From NCBI RefSeq assembly GCF_024204665.1, contig NZ_CP100355.1:2089451-2153450 (forward strand): a stretch of 64,000 nt of DNA. Direction: 5' to 3'. Origin of the DNA: Natronosalvus rutilus (GTDB lineage: Archaea; Halobacteriota; Halobacteria; Halobacteriales; Natrialbaceae). The notes under the pieces are model-generated. The model saw nothing but the letters and a program-made list of their open reading frames with translations, searched no databases and had not been told where the DNA came from. Positions 55,274 to 62,584 of this stretch are shown piece by piece. Position 1 is the stretch's first letter; each line of letters starts with the position of its first letter. The translations under genes and the position numbers were made by a program.

Positions 55274-56311
55274 ATGGAGGTATTCGGCATCGCGCTCACG
55301 ATGCTCGTCCTGTTCGTGAGCTTCGGCTTCATGGTCGGCGTCCTGTTCGGCTTCTTCGGGATGGGCGGATCCTTCCTCGTAACGCCGGCGCTCCTGGTCA
55401 TGGGCTACCCGGCCCGCGTCGCGGTCGGGAGCGGCATGGCGTTCGTCTTCGGGACCGCCGTCATCGCGACGATGAAACATCACGACCTCGGACAGGTCGA
55501 CTACAAACTCGGTGGGTTGATGATTGTCGGGACGACCGCCGGCATCGAAGTCGGGCGAATCGGGGTCTTCTACCTCGAGGAACTCGGCCTCGCCAGTGGC
55601 GTCATCGGCATCACGTACGTCGTGTTGCTGGGCGCCATCGGCCTGTTCGTCACCCGGAACGCGCTGAAGAGTGACGGTAACGATAGCTCGAGCGGCCACC
55701 ACGACGCCGCCAACGAGGAGATCGACCCGGACGCCATCCCGGACCTCGCGAAGAAGATCCAGTCCTACCACGTGCCCCCGATGATGACCATCGCCGGCGG
55801 AATCAAAGTCTCGCTGTGGATGGTTCTCGGCGTCGCGTTCGCCACGGGGCTGTTATCGGGCTTCCTCGGCGTCGGCGGCGGGTTCATCCGCATGCCCGCG
55901 ATGTTCTATCTGATCGGGGTCCCCGTCCCCGTGGCCGTCGGGACCGACCTGTTCGAGATCGTCTTCTCGGGCGGGATCGGGTCGTTCCTCTACGGCCTCG
56001 AGGGCGGCGTCGACCTCTCGATCGTCGCGCCGCTGCTGGCTGGGAGCGCACTCGGCGCCCGCATCGGTTCGGCGGCGACCAGCATCGTCGACGAGGGCGA
56101 CATCAAGATCTATTTCGGGCTGATGCTCCTGGGTGGATCGGTCGCCGTCGCGTTCCGCCAGGCCGGAGATTACCTCGGCATCGAGGTCTTGAGCACGATC
56201 AGTTTCGCGCTAATCTTGCTCTCGGCGTTCATGGTCAGCGGGGCCGTCATCTACAGCACCGTCGCCACGATGCGCCAGAACGCCCGGATCGCTCGTTCGA
56301 CGGCCGATTAG
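55274..56311 (+). CDS. TauE/SafE-family anion (sulfite/organosulfonate) exporter
   Basis: A 345-residue membrane protein with about eight helices in two repeated halves. The glycine-rich repeat motifs GVLFGFFGMGGSFLVTPALLVMGYPARVAVGSGMAF and GLLSGFLGVGGGFIRMPAMFYLIGVPVPVAVGTDLFE are family hallmarks. Between the halves is a charged cytoplasmic loop (about residues 130-165). It likely exports sulfite, sulfoacetate or a related anion. It is cotranscribed with the 49-residue gene. Confidence 0.9.
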   Translation: MEVFGIALTMLVLFVSFGFMVGVLFGFFGMGGSFLVTPALLVMGYPARVAVGSGMAFVFGTAVIATMKHHDLGQVDYKLGGLMIVGTTAGIEVGRIGVFYLEELGLASGVIGITYVVLLGAIGLFVTRNALKSDGNDSSSGHHDAANEEIDPDAIPDLAKKIQSYHVPPMMTIAGGIKVSLWMVLGVAFATGLLSGFLGVGGGFIRMPAMFYLIGVPVPVAVGTDLFEIVFSGGIGSFLYGLEGGVDLSIVAPLLAGSALGARIGSAATSIVDEGDIKIYFGLMLLGGSVAVAFRQAGDYLGIEVLSTISFALILLSAFMVSGAVIYSTVATMRQNARIARSTAD

Positions 56312-56461
56312 TCGGGCCTCGAACGCGTTCGATAGGCCCATTTTCGACGTGAGACGGTACTCGAGACCGTCAGCCAGTGGTCTCGAGCGACGCGAAAAAC
56401 GGTGATCGGATGTCAATCACCAGTACGGACGGAGCGACTCGAGTTAGAGCCTGCGGGGACA

Positions 56462-56749
56462 CTATATTGGATCGTCGGGATCGTGCTCGGTGGCCATTCG
56501 GGACGCCTCGGTCGCGTAGCGTTCCCGCTGGTCGGGGTCGTCGACCGACCCGAGGTTGTCGGCGTCGACCTCGAGTGCGGCGGTCGTCTCTCGAGCGTCG
56601 GTGAAACTCGTGAGCGCCCGTTCCTTCCGGAAGTATCGTTCGCCGTCCGGCGTCGCGTAGACGAGGATGATGAGGTTCTGTTCGTCGTCGGAGTACGTTC
56701 GCTCGACCAGCCAGACTCGAACGCCTTCCTGGTCCACTTCGGACGCCAT
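56462..56749 (-). CDS. Small conserved-looking hypothetical protein
   Basis: A 95-residue acidic protein starting MASEVDQEGVRVWLVERTYS and continuing LIILVYATPDGERYFRKERALTSF, with a helical C-terminus ending EHDPDDPI. It looks like a compact alpha/beta fold, without membrane helices or motifs I recognise. The long upstream ORF is rejected in favour of the ATG at 56749. It is divergent from the copper-storage-like gene. Confidence 0.65.
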   Translation of the reverse strand: MASEVDQEGVRVWLVERTYSDDEQNLIILVYATPDGERYFRKERALTSFTDARETTAALEVDADNLGSVDDPDQRERYATEASRMATEHDPDDPI

Positions 56750-56888
56750 AACTGGATCCAGGACGCGGATTCCCAAAGCCGTTTGGCAGTCACGTGCCCC
56801 TTCGGAAGGGACCACTCCCGTGTGCGCCAGGCGACGCTTGCATGACCATGTGTGGCGTTGATCCGGTTTGGTGTTGTTCGTTCTTGTG

Positions 56889-57230
56889 ATGGCGCTACAA
56901 CAGCTCCCGCGAGACGACGAGATGAAAGACTGCATCGACAACTGCCTCGAGGCCGCCCAGGTCTGTGAGTGGTGTGCGGACGAGTGTGCCGACCACGGCG
57001 AGGAGATGGCCGAGTGCATCCGCCTCTGCCGCGACGTCGCCGACCTGGCAACGTTGCACGCACGATTCATGGCCCGCGATTCGGATTACCACGGCGAACT
57101 CGCGTCCATCTGTGCGGACGCTTGCGAGGCCTGTGCCGAGGAGTGCGAACAGCACGACCACGACCACTGTCAGGCCTGTGCGGAGGTCCTTCCGAAGTGT
57201 GCGGAATCGTGTCGCGAGATGGCCAGCTAG
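56889..57230 (+). CDS. Cys-rich four-helix-bundle copper-storage-like protein (DUF326)
   Basis: A 113-residue soluble protein with 15 cysteines, many in CxxxC or CxxC spacing on predicted helices: DCIDNCLEAAQVCEWCADEC, AECIRLCRDV, ICADACEACAEECEQ, HCQACAEVLPKCAESCRE. This is the pattern of Csp-type proteins, whose helix bundle interior binds many Cu(I) ions. No signal peptide is present, so it would act in the cytoplasm, like Csp3. It is followed after one base by a DUF2243 membrane protein. The ATG at 56889 is preferred to the GTG/ATG seven codons earlier. Confidence 0.85.
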   Translation: MALQQLPRDDEMKDCIDNCLEAAQVCEWCADECADHGEEMAECIRLCRDVADLATLHARFMARDSDYHGELASICADACEACAEECEQHDHDHCQACAEVLPKCAESCREMAS

Positions 57231-57231
57231 C

Positions 57232-57762
57232 ATGGCGACACCCCCGCGATCCGAGACGTGGCTCGGGCTCTCCGCACGGTCGAAACCGCTCGTCCAGGCC
57301 GGAGCCGCCCTCGGCGTCGGGCTAGGCGGTTTTTTCGACGGCATCGTCCTGCACCAGCTCCTGCAGTGGCACCACATGCTCTCGGCCCGGACCGACACGA
57401 CCGACCTCGCCGCATTGCGGCTCAACGTCCTCGCCGACGGGCTCTTTCACGTTGCCACCTACGCGTTCACGATCATCGGCATCGTGTTGATCGTCCGCGC
57501 GTGGCGACATCCGTACGTCCCGCCCTCGGGTCGAACGCTACTCGGCTCGGTTCTGATGGGCTGGGGGATCTTCAACCTGGCCGAGGGACTCGTCAATCAC
57601 CACATCCTCCAGATCCACCACGTGTGGCCCGACGGGCCAGCGAGCGTGCTGGTCTTCGACGTCGCGTTCTTGCTCCTGGGCGTGCTCCTGCTCGCGCTCG
57701 GGTACGGTATCGCTCGCTCGCACTCGGATGCGGCCGGCGGTACCCGAAGTGAAGCCGCCTGA
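57232..57762 (+). CDS. DUF2243-family His-rich membrane protein
   Basis: A 176-residue protein with about four membrane helices. Paired histidines lie in or beside helices: VLHQLLQWHHML (about residues 40-52) and LVNHHILQIHHVW (about 118-131), with a further His in LFHVATYAF. These could bind heme or copper. It starts one base after the copper-storage-like stop (TAG C ATG), so it is translationally coupled. The pairing suggests a metal handling unit; function not established. Confidence 0.8.
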   Translation: MATPPRSETWLGLSARSKPLVQAGAALGVGLGGFFDGIVLHQLLQWHHMLSARTDTTDLAALRLNVLADGLFHVATYAFTIIGIVLIVRAWRHPYVPPSGRTLLGSVLMGWGIFNLAEGLVNHHILQIHHVWPDGPASVLVFDVAFLLLGVLLLALGYGIARSHSDAAGGTRSEAA

Positions 57763-57922
57763 TCGCGGACGCACCGCCGTTTTGACCCCGAACAGAATTT
57801 CGGAAAGTGTGCAATCAAAAATACTCGAGATTCGTCCCTTTCGGTCGAGACGCCGCCAATGGTCGTCGACTTAGGGGCGGATCGGCATTTACCTCTATTC
57901 CCCTACTCGAGCCCGTGAGCCT

Positions 57923-57936
57923 GTATTGTGCAATAC
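57923..57936. promoter_or_regulatory. Inverted repeat upstream of the thioredoxin operon
   Basis: GTATTG (57923-57928) and CAATAC (57931-57936) are perfect inverted copies around TG. It lies about ten bases before the TATA-like CCTTTAAAC (57945-57953), which is about 27 bases before the trxA ATG, a leaderless start. A regulator bound here would touch the BRE/TFB region. It shares TATTGTGCA with the TauE promoter. Confidence 0.5.
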
Positions 57937-57977
57937 ACACAAAACCTTTAAACACTCTCGACCCATACGATGAGGTG

Positions 57978-58337
57978 ATGTCATCTGATGCATACAGCGG
58001 AACCGACCAGACCGCCGACGAACCAGTCTATATTCAGGGCCAGTCCCACTTCGAAGAGGTCGTGAGCGAGAACGACGTCGTTCTCGTCGACTTCTTCGCG
58101 ACGTGGTGTGGCCCGTGCCAGATGCTCGAGCCGGTGATGGAGCAACTCGCCACGGAGACCGACGCCACTGTCGCGAAGGTCGACGTCGACGATAACCAGC
58201 CGCTCGCGGGCAGCTTCGGCGTTCGCGGCGTCCCGACGATCATGGTGTTCGCCGACGGCGAGCAGGTCGAACAGCAGGTCGGCGCACTGCCTGCCGACCG
58301 ACTCCGCAGCCTGGTCGAGGGATACACGAACGAATGA
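57978..58337 (+). CDS. trxA: Thioredoxin
   Basis: A 119-residue thioredoxin with active site WCGPC at 43-47 in VLVDFFATWCGPCQMLEPVM, the cis-proline turn GVPTIMVF and an acidic 20-residue N-terminal extension. It reduces disulfides in the cytoplasm. The ORF is open upstream, but the ATG at 57978 lies 27 bases after the TATA-like box and fits the family. It overlaps trxB by four bases (ATGA). Confidence 0.93.
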   Translation: MSSDAYSGTDQTADEPVYIQGQSHFEEVVSENDVVLVDFFATWCGPCQMLEPVMEQLATETDATVAKVDVDDNQPLAGSFGVRGVPTIMVFADGEQVEQQVGALPADRLRSLVEGYTNE

Positions 58338-59365
58338 GCGAGGCGACACGCGATCACGACATCGTCGTCGTCGGCTCCGGCGTCGCTGGCCTCTCGGCGG
58401 CCGTCTACGCCGCACGGGCGGACCTCGAGCCGCTCGTTCTCGAGGGCCCCGAACCCGGCGGTCAGCTGACGCTCACGACCGAGGTCGAAAACTTCCTCGG
58501 CTTCCCGGAGGGCGTCGGCGGCATGGAACTCATCCAGCGCGGGAAGGAACAGGCCGAGCGATTCGGCGCCGAGTTCACCCACGGCACCGTCGAGGCGGCC
58601 CGCCTCGAGGACCGGCCGTTCGAACTCGACCTCTCGAACGGCGAGACGATCCGGACGCGCGCGCTGATCGTCGCCACCGGCGCGAGCGCGCGCTGGGTCG
58701 GCGCCGAGAACGAGGACGAGTTGATGGGGTACGGGCTCTCGACATGTGCGACCTGCGACGGTGCCTTCCACCGCGGCGACGACGTGCTCGTCGTCGGGGG
58801 CGGTGACAGCGCGATGGAGGAGGCGCTCTTCCTCGCGAAGTTCGCCGAGAGCGTCACGGTCGTCCACCGGCGCGACGAGCTTCGCGCCTCCGACATCATG
58901 GCTCGACGCGCTCGCGATCACGAGAAGATTTCGTTCCGCTGGAACGCCGAACTGCTCGCGATCCACGGCGACCGGGACTCGGGCGTCACCGGCGCGACGC
59001 TCGTGAGCCACCCCGAGGGTCACCCGATCGAGAAGGTCGCGGCCGGCAAGGACGTCACCGAGGAAACCGTCGACGTCGGCGGCATCTTCTACGGCGTCGG
59101 CCACGTCCCGAACACCGACTTCCTCGCGGATACGCCCGTCTCGCTGGACGCAGCGGGCTACCTCGAGACCCACGGCTCGACGACCGAGACCGACGTGCCC
59201 GGCGTCTTCGGCGCCGGCGACGTCATGGACCCGCAGTACCGACAGGCGATCACCGCAGCCGGGACCGGAAGCATGGCCGCCCTCGACGCCGAGGCCTGGC
59301 TCGAGGAGACGAACGCCGAACTGACAGCGGAACCGGAAGCCCTCACGATCGAGGCCAACGATTAG
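58334..59365 (+). CDS. trxB: Thioredoxin reductase
   Basis: A 343-residue flavoprotein. FAD binding is shown by VVVGSGVAGLSAAVYAARA near the N-terminus, the NAD(P)H site by VLVVGGGDSAMEEALFLA, and the redox site by CATC at 138-141. The C-terminal VFGAGDVMDPQYRQAITAAGTG is the second FAD motif. It receives electrons from NAD(P)H (archaeal enzymes sometimes use F420H2) and reduces the TrxA made from the overlapping upstream gene. Confidence 0.94.
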   Translation: MSEATRDHDIVVVGSGVAGLSAAVYAARADLEPLVLEGPEPGGQLTLTTEVENFLGFPEGVGGMELIQRGKEQAERFGAEFTHGTVEAARLEDRPFELDLSNGETIRTRALIVATGASARWVGAENEDELMGYGLSTCATCDGAFHRGDDVLVVGGGDSAMEEALFLAKFAESVTVVHRRDELRASDIMARRARDHEKISFRWNAELLAIHGDRDSGVTGATLVSHPEGHPIEKVAAGKDVTEETVDVGGIFYGVGHVPNTDFLADTPVSLDAAGYLETHGSTTETDVPGVFGAGDVMDPQYRQAITAAGTGSMAALDAEAWLEETNAELTAEPEALTIEAND

Positions 59366-59395
59366 GGCCTCCGGCGAGTAGACGTACCTACCTTC

Positions 59396-60508
59396 ATGGA
59401 CTACGAGACCCTTCGCGCGGACATTCCGGCACTCGAGCACGGTATCTACCTGAACACCGGCGCCGGCGGGCCCAGCCCTCGGCCCGTCGTCGAGACGATC
59501 GAGTCGTCCCTCGAGTCCCACGAGTACGATGCGCCAACCGGCGAGGGCATGTACGCCGCCGCCGGCTCGAGCCTCGACCGGGCGAAGGCGGCGGTCGCCG
59601 ACCTGATCGGCGCTCGCGAGACCGAAATCGCGCTCACCCAGAGCACGACCGACGGCATCAACCGCGTTGCCGGCGCGTTCGACTGGGACGAGAGCGACGT
59701 CGTCGTCCGCACCGACCTCGAGCACCCGGCGGGTATCCTGCCGTGGCGACGGCTCGAGCGCACGCGCGGCACGGAGGTTCGCGTCCTCAACACTGAAGAC
59801 GGCCGACTGGATCTCGAGGCCGCGACGGACGCACTCGAGGGCGCGACGCTCCTGGTCGTGAGTTCAATCACCTGGACACACGGAACGCGACTGCCGATCG
59901 AGGAACTCGTCGAACTGGCACACGACGCCGGCGCACGGGTGCTCGTCGACGCCGTGCAGTCGCCTGGCCAGACAGCTGTCGACGTCACCGACTGGGGAGC
60001 CGATTTCGTCGTCGGCGCCGGTCACAAGTGGCTGCTCGGCCCCTTCGGCGCCGGCTTCCTCTACGTCCGCGAGGGGGCCGAACGCGAGTGCGTCCCAAGT
60101 GCGATCGGCTATCGGAGCGTGACTGACGCCGCCGCGCACGACTACGAGTACGCGGCCGGCGCCGGTCGGTTCGAGGTCGGCACGACCAGCCCCGCCCTCT
60201 ACGATGGCCTGGCGGCAGCGATCGACTATCACCAGGAACTCGGGACGGACGCGGTCGAGTCCCGTATCGCCGACCTCACCGGGTACCTCAAGGACGGCCT
60301 CCCGGACTCCGCGTTGCTCAGCCCTCGCGAGTTCGAGTCCGGACTCGTCACGATCGACGTGCCCGATCCGGAGGCGACGGTCGATAGCCTCGCCGAGCAG
60401 GACGTCGCCGTTCGGTCGCTCTCGTACCCGGATGGCATCAGAGCGTCAGTTCACGCGTTCAATACGCGGGACGACCTGGACGCGTTGCTCGAGGCGTTGA
60501 AACGATAG
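59396..60508 (+). CDS. Class V PLP-dependent aminotransferase (cysteine desulfurase/epimerase-like)
   Basis: A 370-residue fold type I enzyme. YLNTGAGGPSPRPVVETIE, TQSTTDGINRVAGAFDW, VSSITWTHGTRLPIEELVE and the PLP-lysine segment VGAGHKWLLGPFGAGFLYV (Lys near 210) identify the class V group. Members include cysteine desulfurase, isopenicillin epimerase and others; the active-site cysteine loop of a true desulfurase is not evident. It starts 30 bases after trxB, so it may join that operon, suggesting a sulfur or redox link. Confidence 0.85.
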   Translation: MDYETLRADIPALEHGIYLNTGAGGPSPRPVVETIESSLESHEYDAPTGEGMYAAAGSSLDRAKAAVADLIGARETEIALTQSTTDGINRVAGAFDWDESDVVVRTDLEHPAGILPWRRLERTRGTEVRVLNTEDGRLDLEAATDALEGATLLVVSSITWTHGTRLPIEELVELAHDAGARVLVDAVQSPGQTAVDVTDWGADFVVGAGHKWLLGPFGAGFLYVREGAERECVPSAIGYRSVTDAAAHDYEYAAGAGRFEVGTTSPALYDGLAAAIDYHQELGTDAVESRIADLTGYLKDGLPDSALLSPREFESGLVTIDVPDPEATVDSLAEQDVAVRSLSYPDGIRASVHAFNTRDDLDALLEALKR

Positions 60509-60540
60509 TTTCAGGAGTGAAAGAGAAGAATCGGAGCCGA

Positions 60541-60921
60541 TCAGGCGCTGGGGTGAGAAAGCAACAGTTCGATCCCGCTGTCGGCTTCGACCGAGATCTG
60601 GACGTCGTCGACGCGGTGGCCGTACTCGCTCGTATGCTTGCCCGAGCGGCGGATGCGAAGTTTCTCGTCGAGCATCCCCGCGTCGGTCAGCTTCTCGATT
60701 TTACGGTAGGTCGTCGAGAGGGGGACGTCACAGCGCTCGGAGAGTTCGGATGCGGTGAGATACGCGGCGTCCTCATTGAGGGCCTCGAGGATGGTCCGGC
60801 AGTCGGCGTCGGTGAGCGCATCGAGAATGGTCTGGACGTCGTCGCCGGTCGTGATCGTCGTCTCGTCGTTTGGGGTGTCGTATCCGAAGGGGCTCGTCGT
60901 CGCGGTCAGTGACTGGCTCAT
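60541..60921 (-). CDS. Winged-helix transcription regulator (ArsR-like HTH)
   Basis: A 126-residue protein. After an unstructured 25-residue N-terminus it has TILDALTDADCRTILEALNEDAAYLTASELSERCDVPLSTTYRKIEKLTDAGMLDEKLRI, a winged helix with recognition helix PLSTTYRKIEKL. The C-terminal strand region (YGHRVDDVQISVEADSGIEL) resembles a wing. It converges with the class V aminotransferase gene. The ATG at 60921 is chosen over a longer upstream frame. Target genes are unknown. Confidence 0.85.
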   Translation of the reverse strand: MSQSLTATTSPFGYDTPNDETTITTGDDVQTILDALTDADCRTILEALNEDAAYLTASELSERCDVPLSTTYRKIEKLTDAGMLDEKLRIRRSGKHTSEYGHRVDDVQISVEADSGIELLLSHPSA

Positions 60922-61254
60922 ACTACTGTAGAGGAACCGATGGCCCTCGAGTGTACACCACCGATATCGTGGGTCATTTATATAGGGTGGCGAAAATAGG
61001 CGTTTCGGAGCCTGTGAACGCACCACACGGCCTCGAGTGGCTGTTAGAATGAGGTCGTCTCGCACACGAATCGTCAGTCGTCTTCCGGTGGTCGTTGCCA
61101 TCGCGGAACTCGAGTCCTGGACTCTGCTCCATCGATGTCGTCAGGAGGCGACGTAGTGGGCGTTCGTCGAGAAAATACGTTCGTCGAGAAATCCGTCGGT
61201 CGCGAAAAGAGAAGAGAATAGCGGGCGATCGATGCGTCGACGACGTGCGGTTAT
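60922..61254. other. Intergenic region of 333 bases upstream of the winged-helix gene
   Basis: A TATA-like CTATATAAATG (read leftwards, 60975-60985) lies about 55-60 bases before the regulator start, suggesting a short leader. ORFs to the right of it, towards the zinc ribbon stop at 61255, have arginine-rich shadow compositions. Nothing else is seen. Confidence 0.5.
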
Positions 61255-61416
61255 TCAGGCGTCGCTTTCGGCCATCTCTTCGAAGTCCGCTCGAGAGACG
61301 GTGCTCCCACAGACCACACAGCCGTTCTCGACGAGGGCGTCCCGCATCGACGCGTTGACCGTGATGGTCTGGGCGCACTCGGGACAGACGAAGCGATAGT
61401 CCTCACTTGCACTCAT
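61255..61416 (-). CDS. 53-residue zinc-ribbon protein
   Basis: An ATG-started ORF MSASEDYRFVCPECAQTITV, then NASMRDALVENGCVVCGSTV and an acidic end. Four cysteines in CPEC and CVVC form a standard zinc ribbon. Such small zinc-ribbon proteins are frequent in haloarchaea (DUF7560-like group, by recollection). It stands alone. Confidence 0.75.
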   Translation of the reverse strand: MSASEDYRFVCPECAQTITVNASMRDALVENGCVVCGSTVSRADFEEMAESDA

Positions 61417-61633
61417 TGCTACTAGGTGAGACACCCTCCAGTAATAAGTTGTCCACTCTCGTTCTGAGGTGATGAGAATACCCCGTGACGTCGAGTCTCG
61501 ACGGTCAGGAATGGTGGTCGCTCTTTATTCTGTTCCCGGTCTTTCTTCAGGTAGCGACGATGATGTCCGACAGATCAAGTGGACTCGAGCGACCGGCGAC
61601 GACGAGTGAGTGCAACGACGCGGGGAGCGAATC

Positions 61634-62497
61634 GTGAGCGCTTCCGATGTCTCGATACCGAGACCGTACGTCCTCGCGTCCCTCGCGATACTCGTGCTCG
61701 CTGGCGTCGCGACGGCCGTCGGGTTATTCCTCCCGGGATTCTACCGCGACGCGCCGGTCCTCCTGCCCCAACTGTACGGGCAGGACCTGTTGACCCTCGT
61801 CGTGGCGCTGCCGGTCTTCGCGGTCGCGCTATACGCGGCCCACCACGGGTCGCTTCGGGGGTACGTCGTCTGGCTCGGTGTGGACGGTTACCTGCTGTAT
61901 ACCTACGCGACGTACGCGTTCATGACGGCGTTCAACGAACTGTATCTCGTGTACACGACGCTCCTCTGGCTCACGATGGTCACCTTCGTCGGCGGGATGG
62001 CCCGACTCGACGCGACCAGCGTAAAACGATCCGTCGAAGAGTTGTCCGTCCGGCCATACGTCGCGTTCCAGGTGCTTCTGGCGGTTCTGGTCGCGTTCCT
62101 GTGGCTGGCGGAGGTGCTGCCTGCGATCGGGGCCGGGACGACCCCCGCGAGCGTGGCCGACGCGTCGCTCCCGACGTCCGTGATTCACTCTCTCGACCTG
62201 GGAATCGTCCTGCCGGCGTTCGTCCTGTCGGCCTACTGGCTCCACGGGCGACGGGCGTGGGGCTACGCGTTCACGGCCGTGCTCCTCGTGAAAGCCGCGA
62301 CCCTCGGCCTGGCCGTGCTGACCATGGCCGCGTTCATGCTCCGTGACGGGCAGGTCGTTCCGGTGCCCGTCCTCGTCGTCTTTGGGTTCCTGTCCCTCTC
62401 GAGTCTCGTCCTCCTGGGGCGATTCCTCGCTTCGATGGGACCGAACGACGAGTCGACGGGGTCGAGGACATCGCTCGAGGCTCGAGAATCGCCGTAG
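61634..62497 (+). CDS. Multi-spanning membrane protein, hypothetical
   Basis: A 287-residue protein (GTG start at 61634) with about eight hydrophobic helices, for example VLASLAILVLAGVATAVGLFLPG, DLLTLVVALPVFAVALYAA and FQVLLAVLVAFLWLAEVLPA. It has a soluble, acidic C-terminus. The family is not recognised. A GTG at 61610 would add eight residues. A 25-codon frame (61560-61637, starting MMSDRSSGLERP) ends in a TGA that overlaps the GTG start, so it may be a coupled leader peptide. No homologous function suggested. Confidence 0.72.
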   Translation: MSASDVSIPRPYVLASLAILVLAGVATAVGLFLPGFYRDAPVLLPQLYGQDLLTLVVALPVFAVALYAAHHGSLRGYVVWLGVDGYLLYTYATYAFMTAFNELYLVYTTLLWLTMVTFVGGMARLDATSVKRSVEELSVRPYVAFQVLLAVLVAFLWLAEVLPAIGAGTTPASVADASLPTSVIHSLDLGIVLPAFVLSAYWLHGRRAWGYAFTAVLLVKAATLGLAVLTMAAFMLRDGQVVPVPVLVVFGFLSLSSLVLLGRFLASMGPNDESTGSRTSLEARESP

Positions 62498-62584
62498 ATG
62501 GATCGAGCGCGAGTAGGCGAATCACGCTCGAGTGTCCGATTGGACTGGACGCGTCCGCGCGTCCGCATCTGACCGCTGCAGCCC

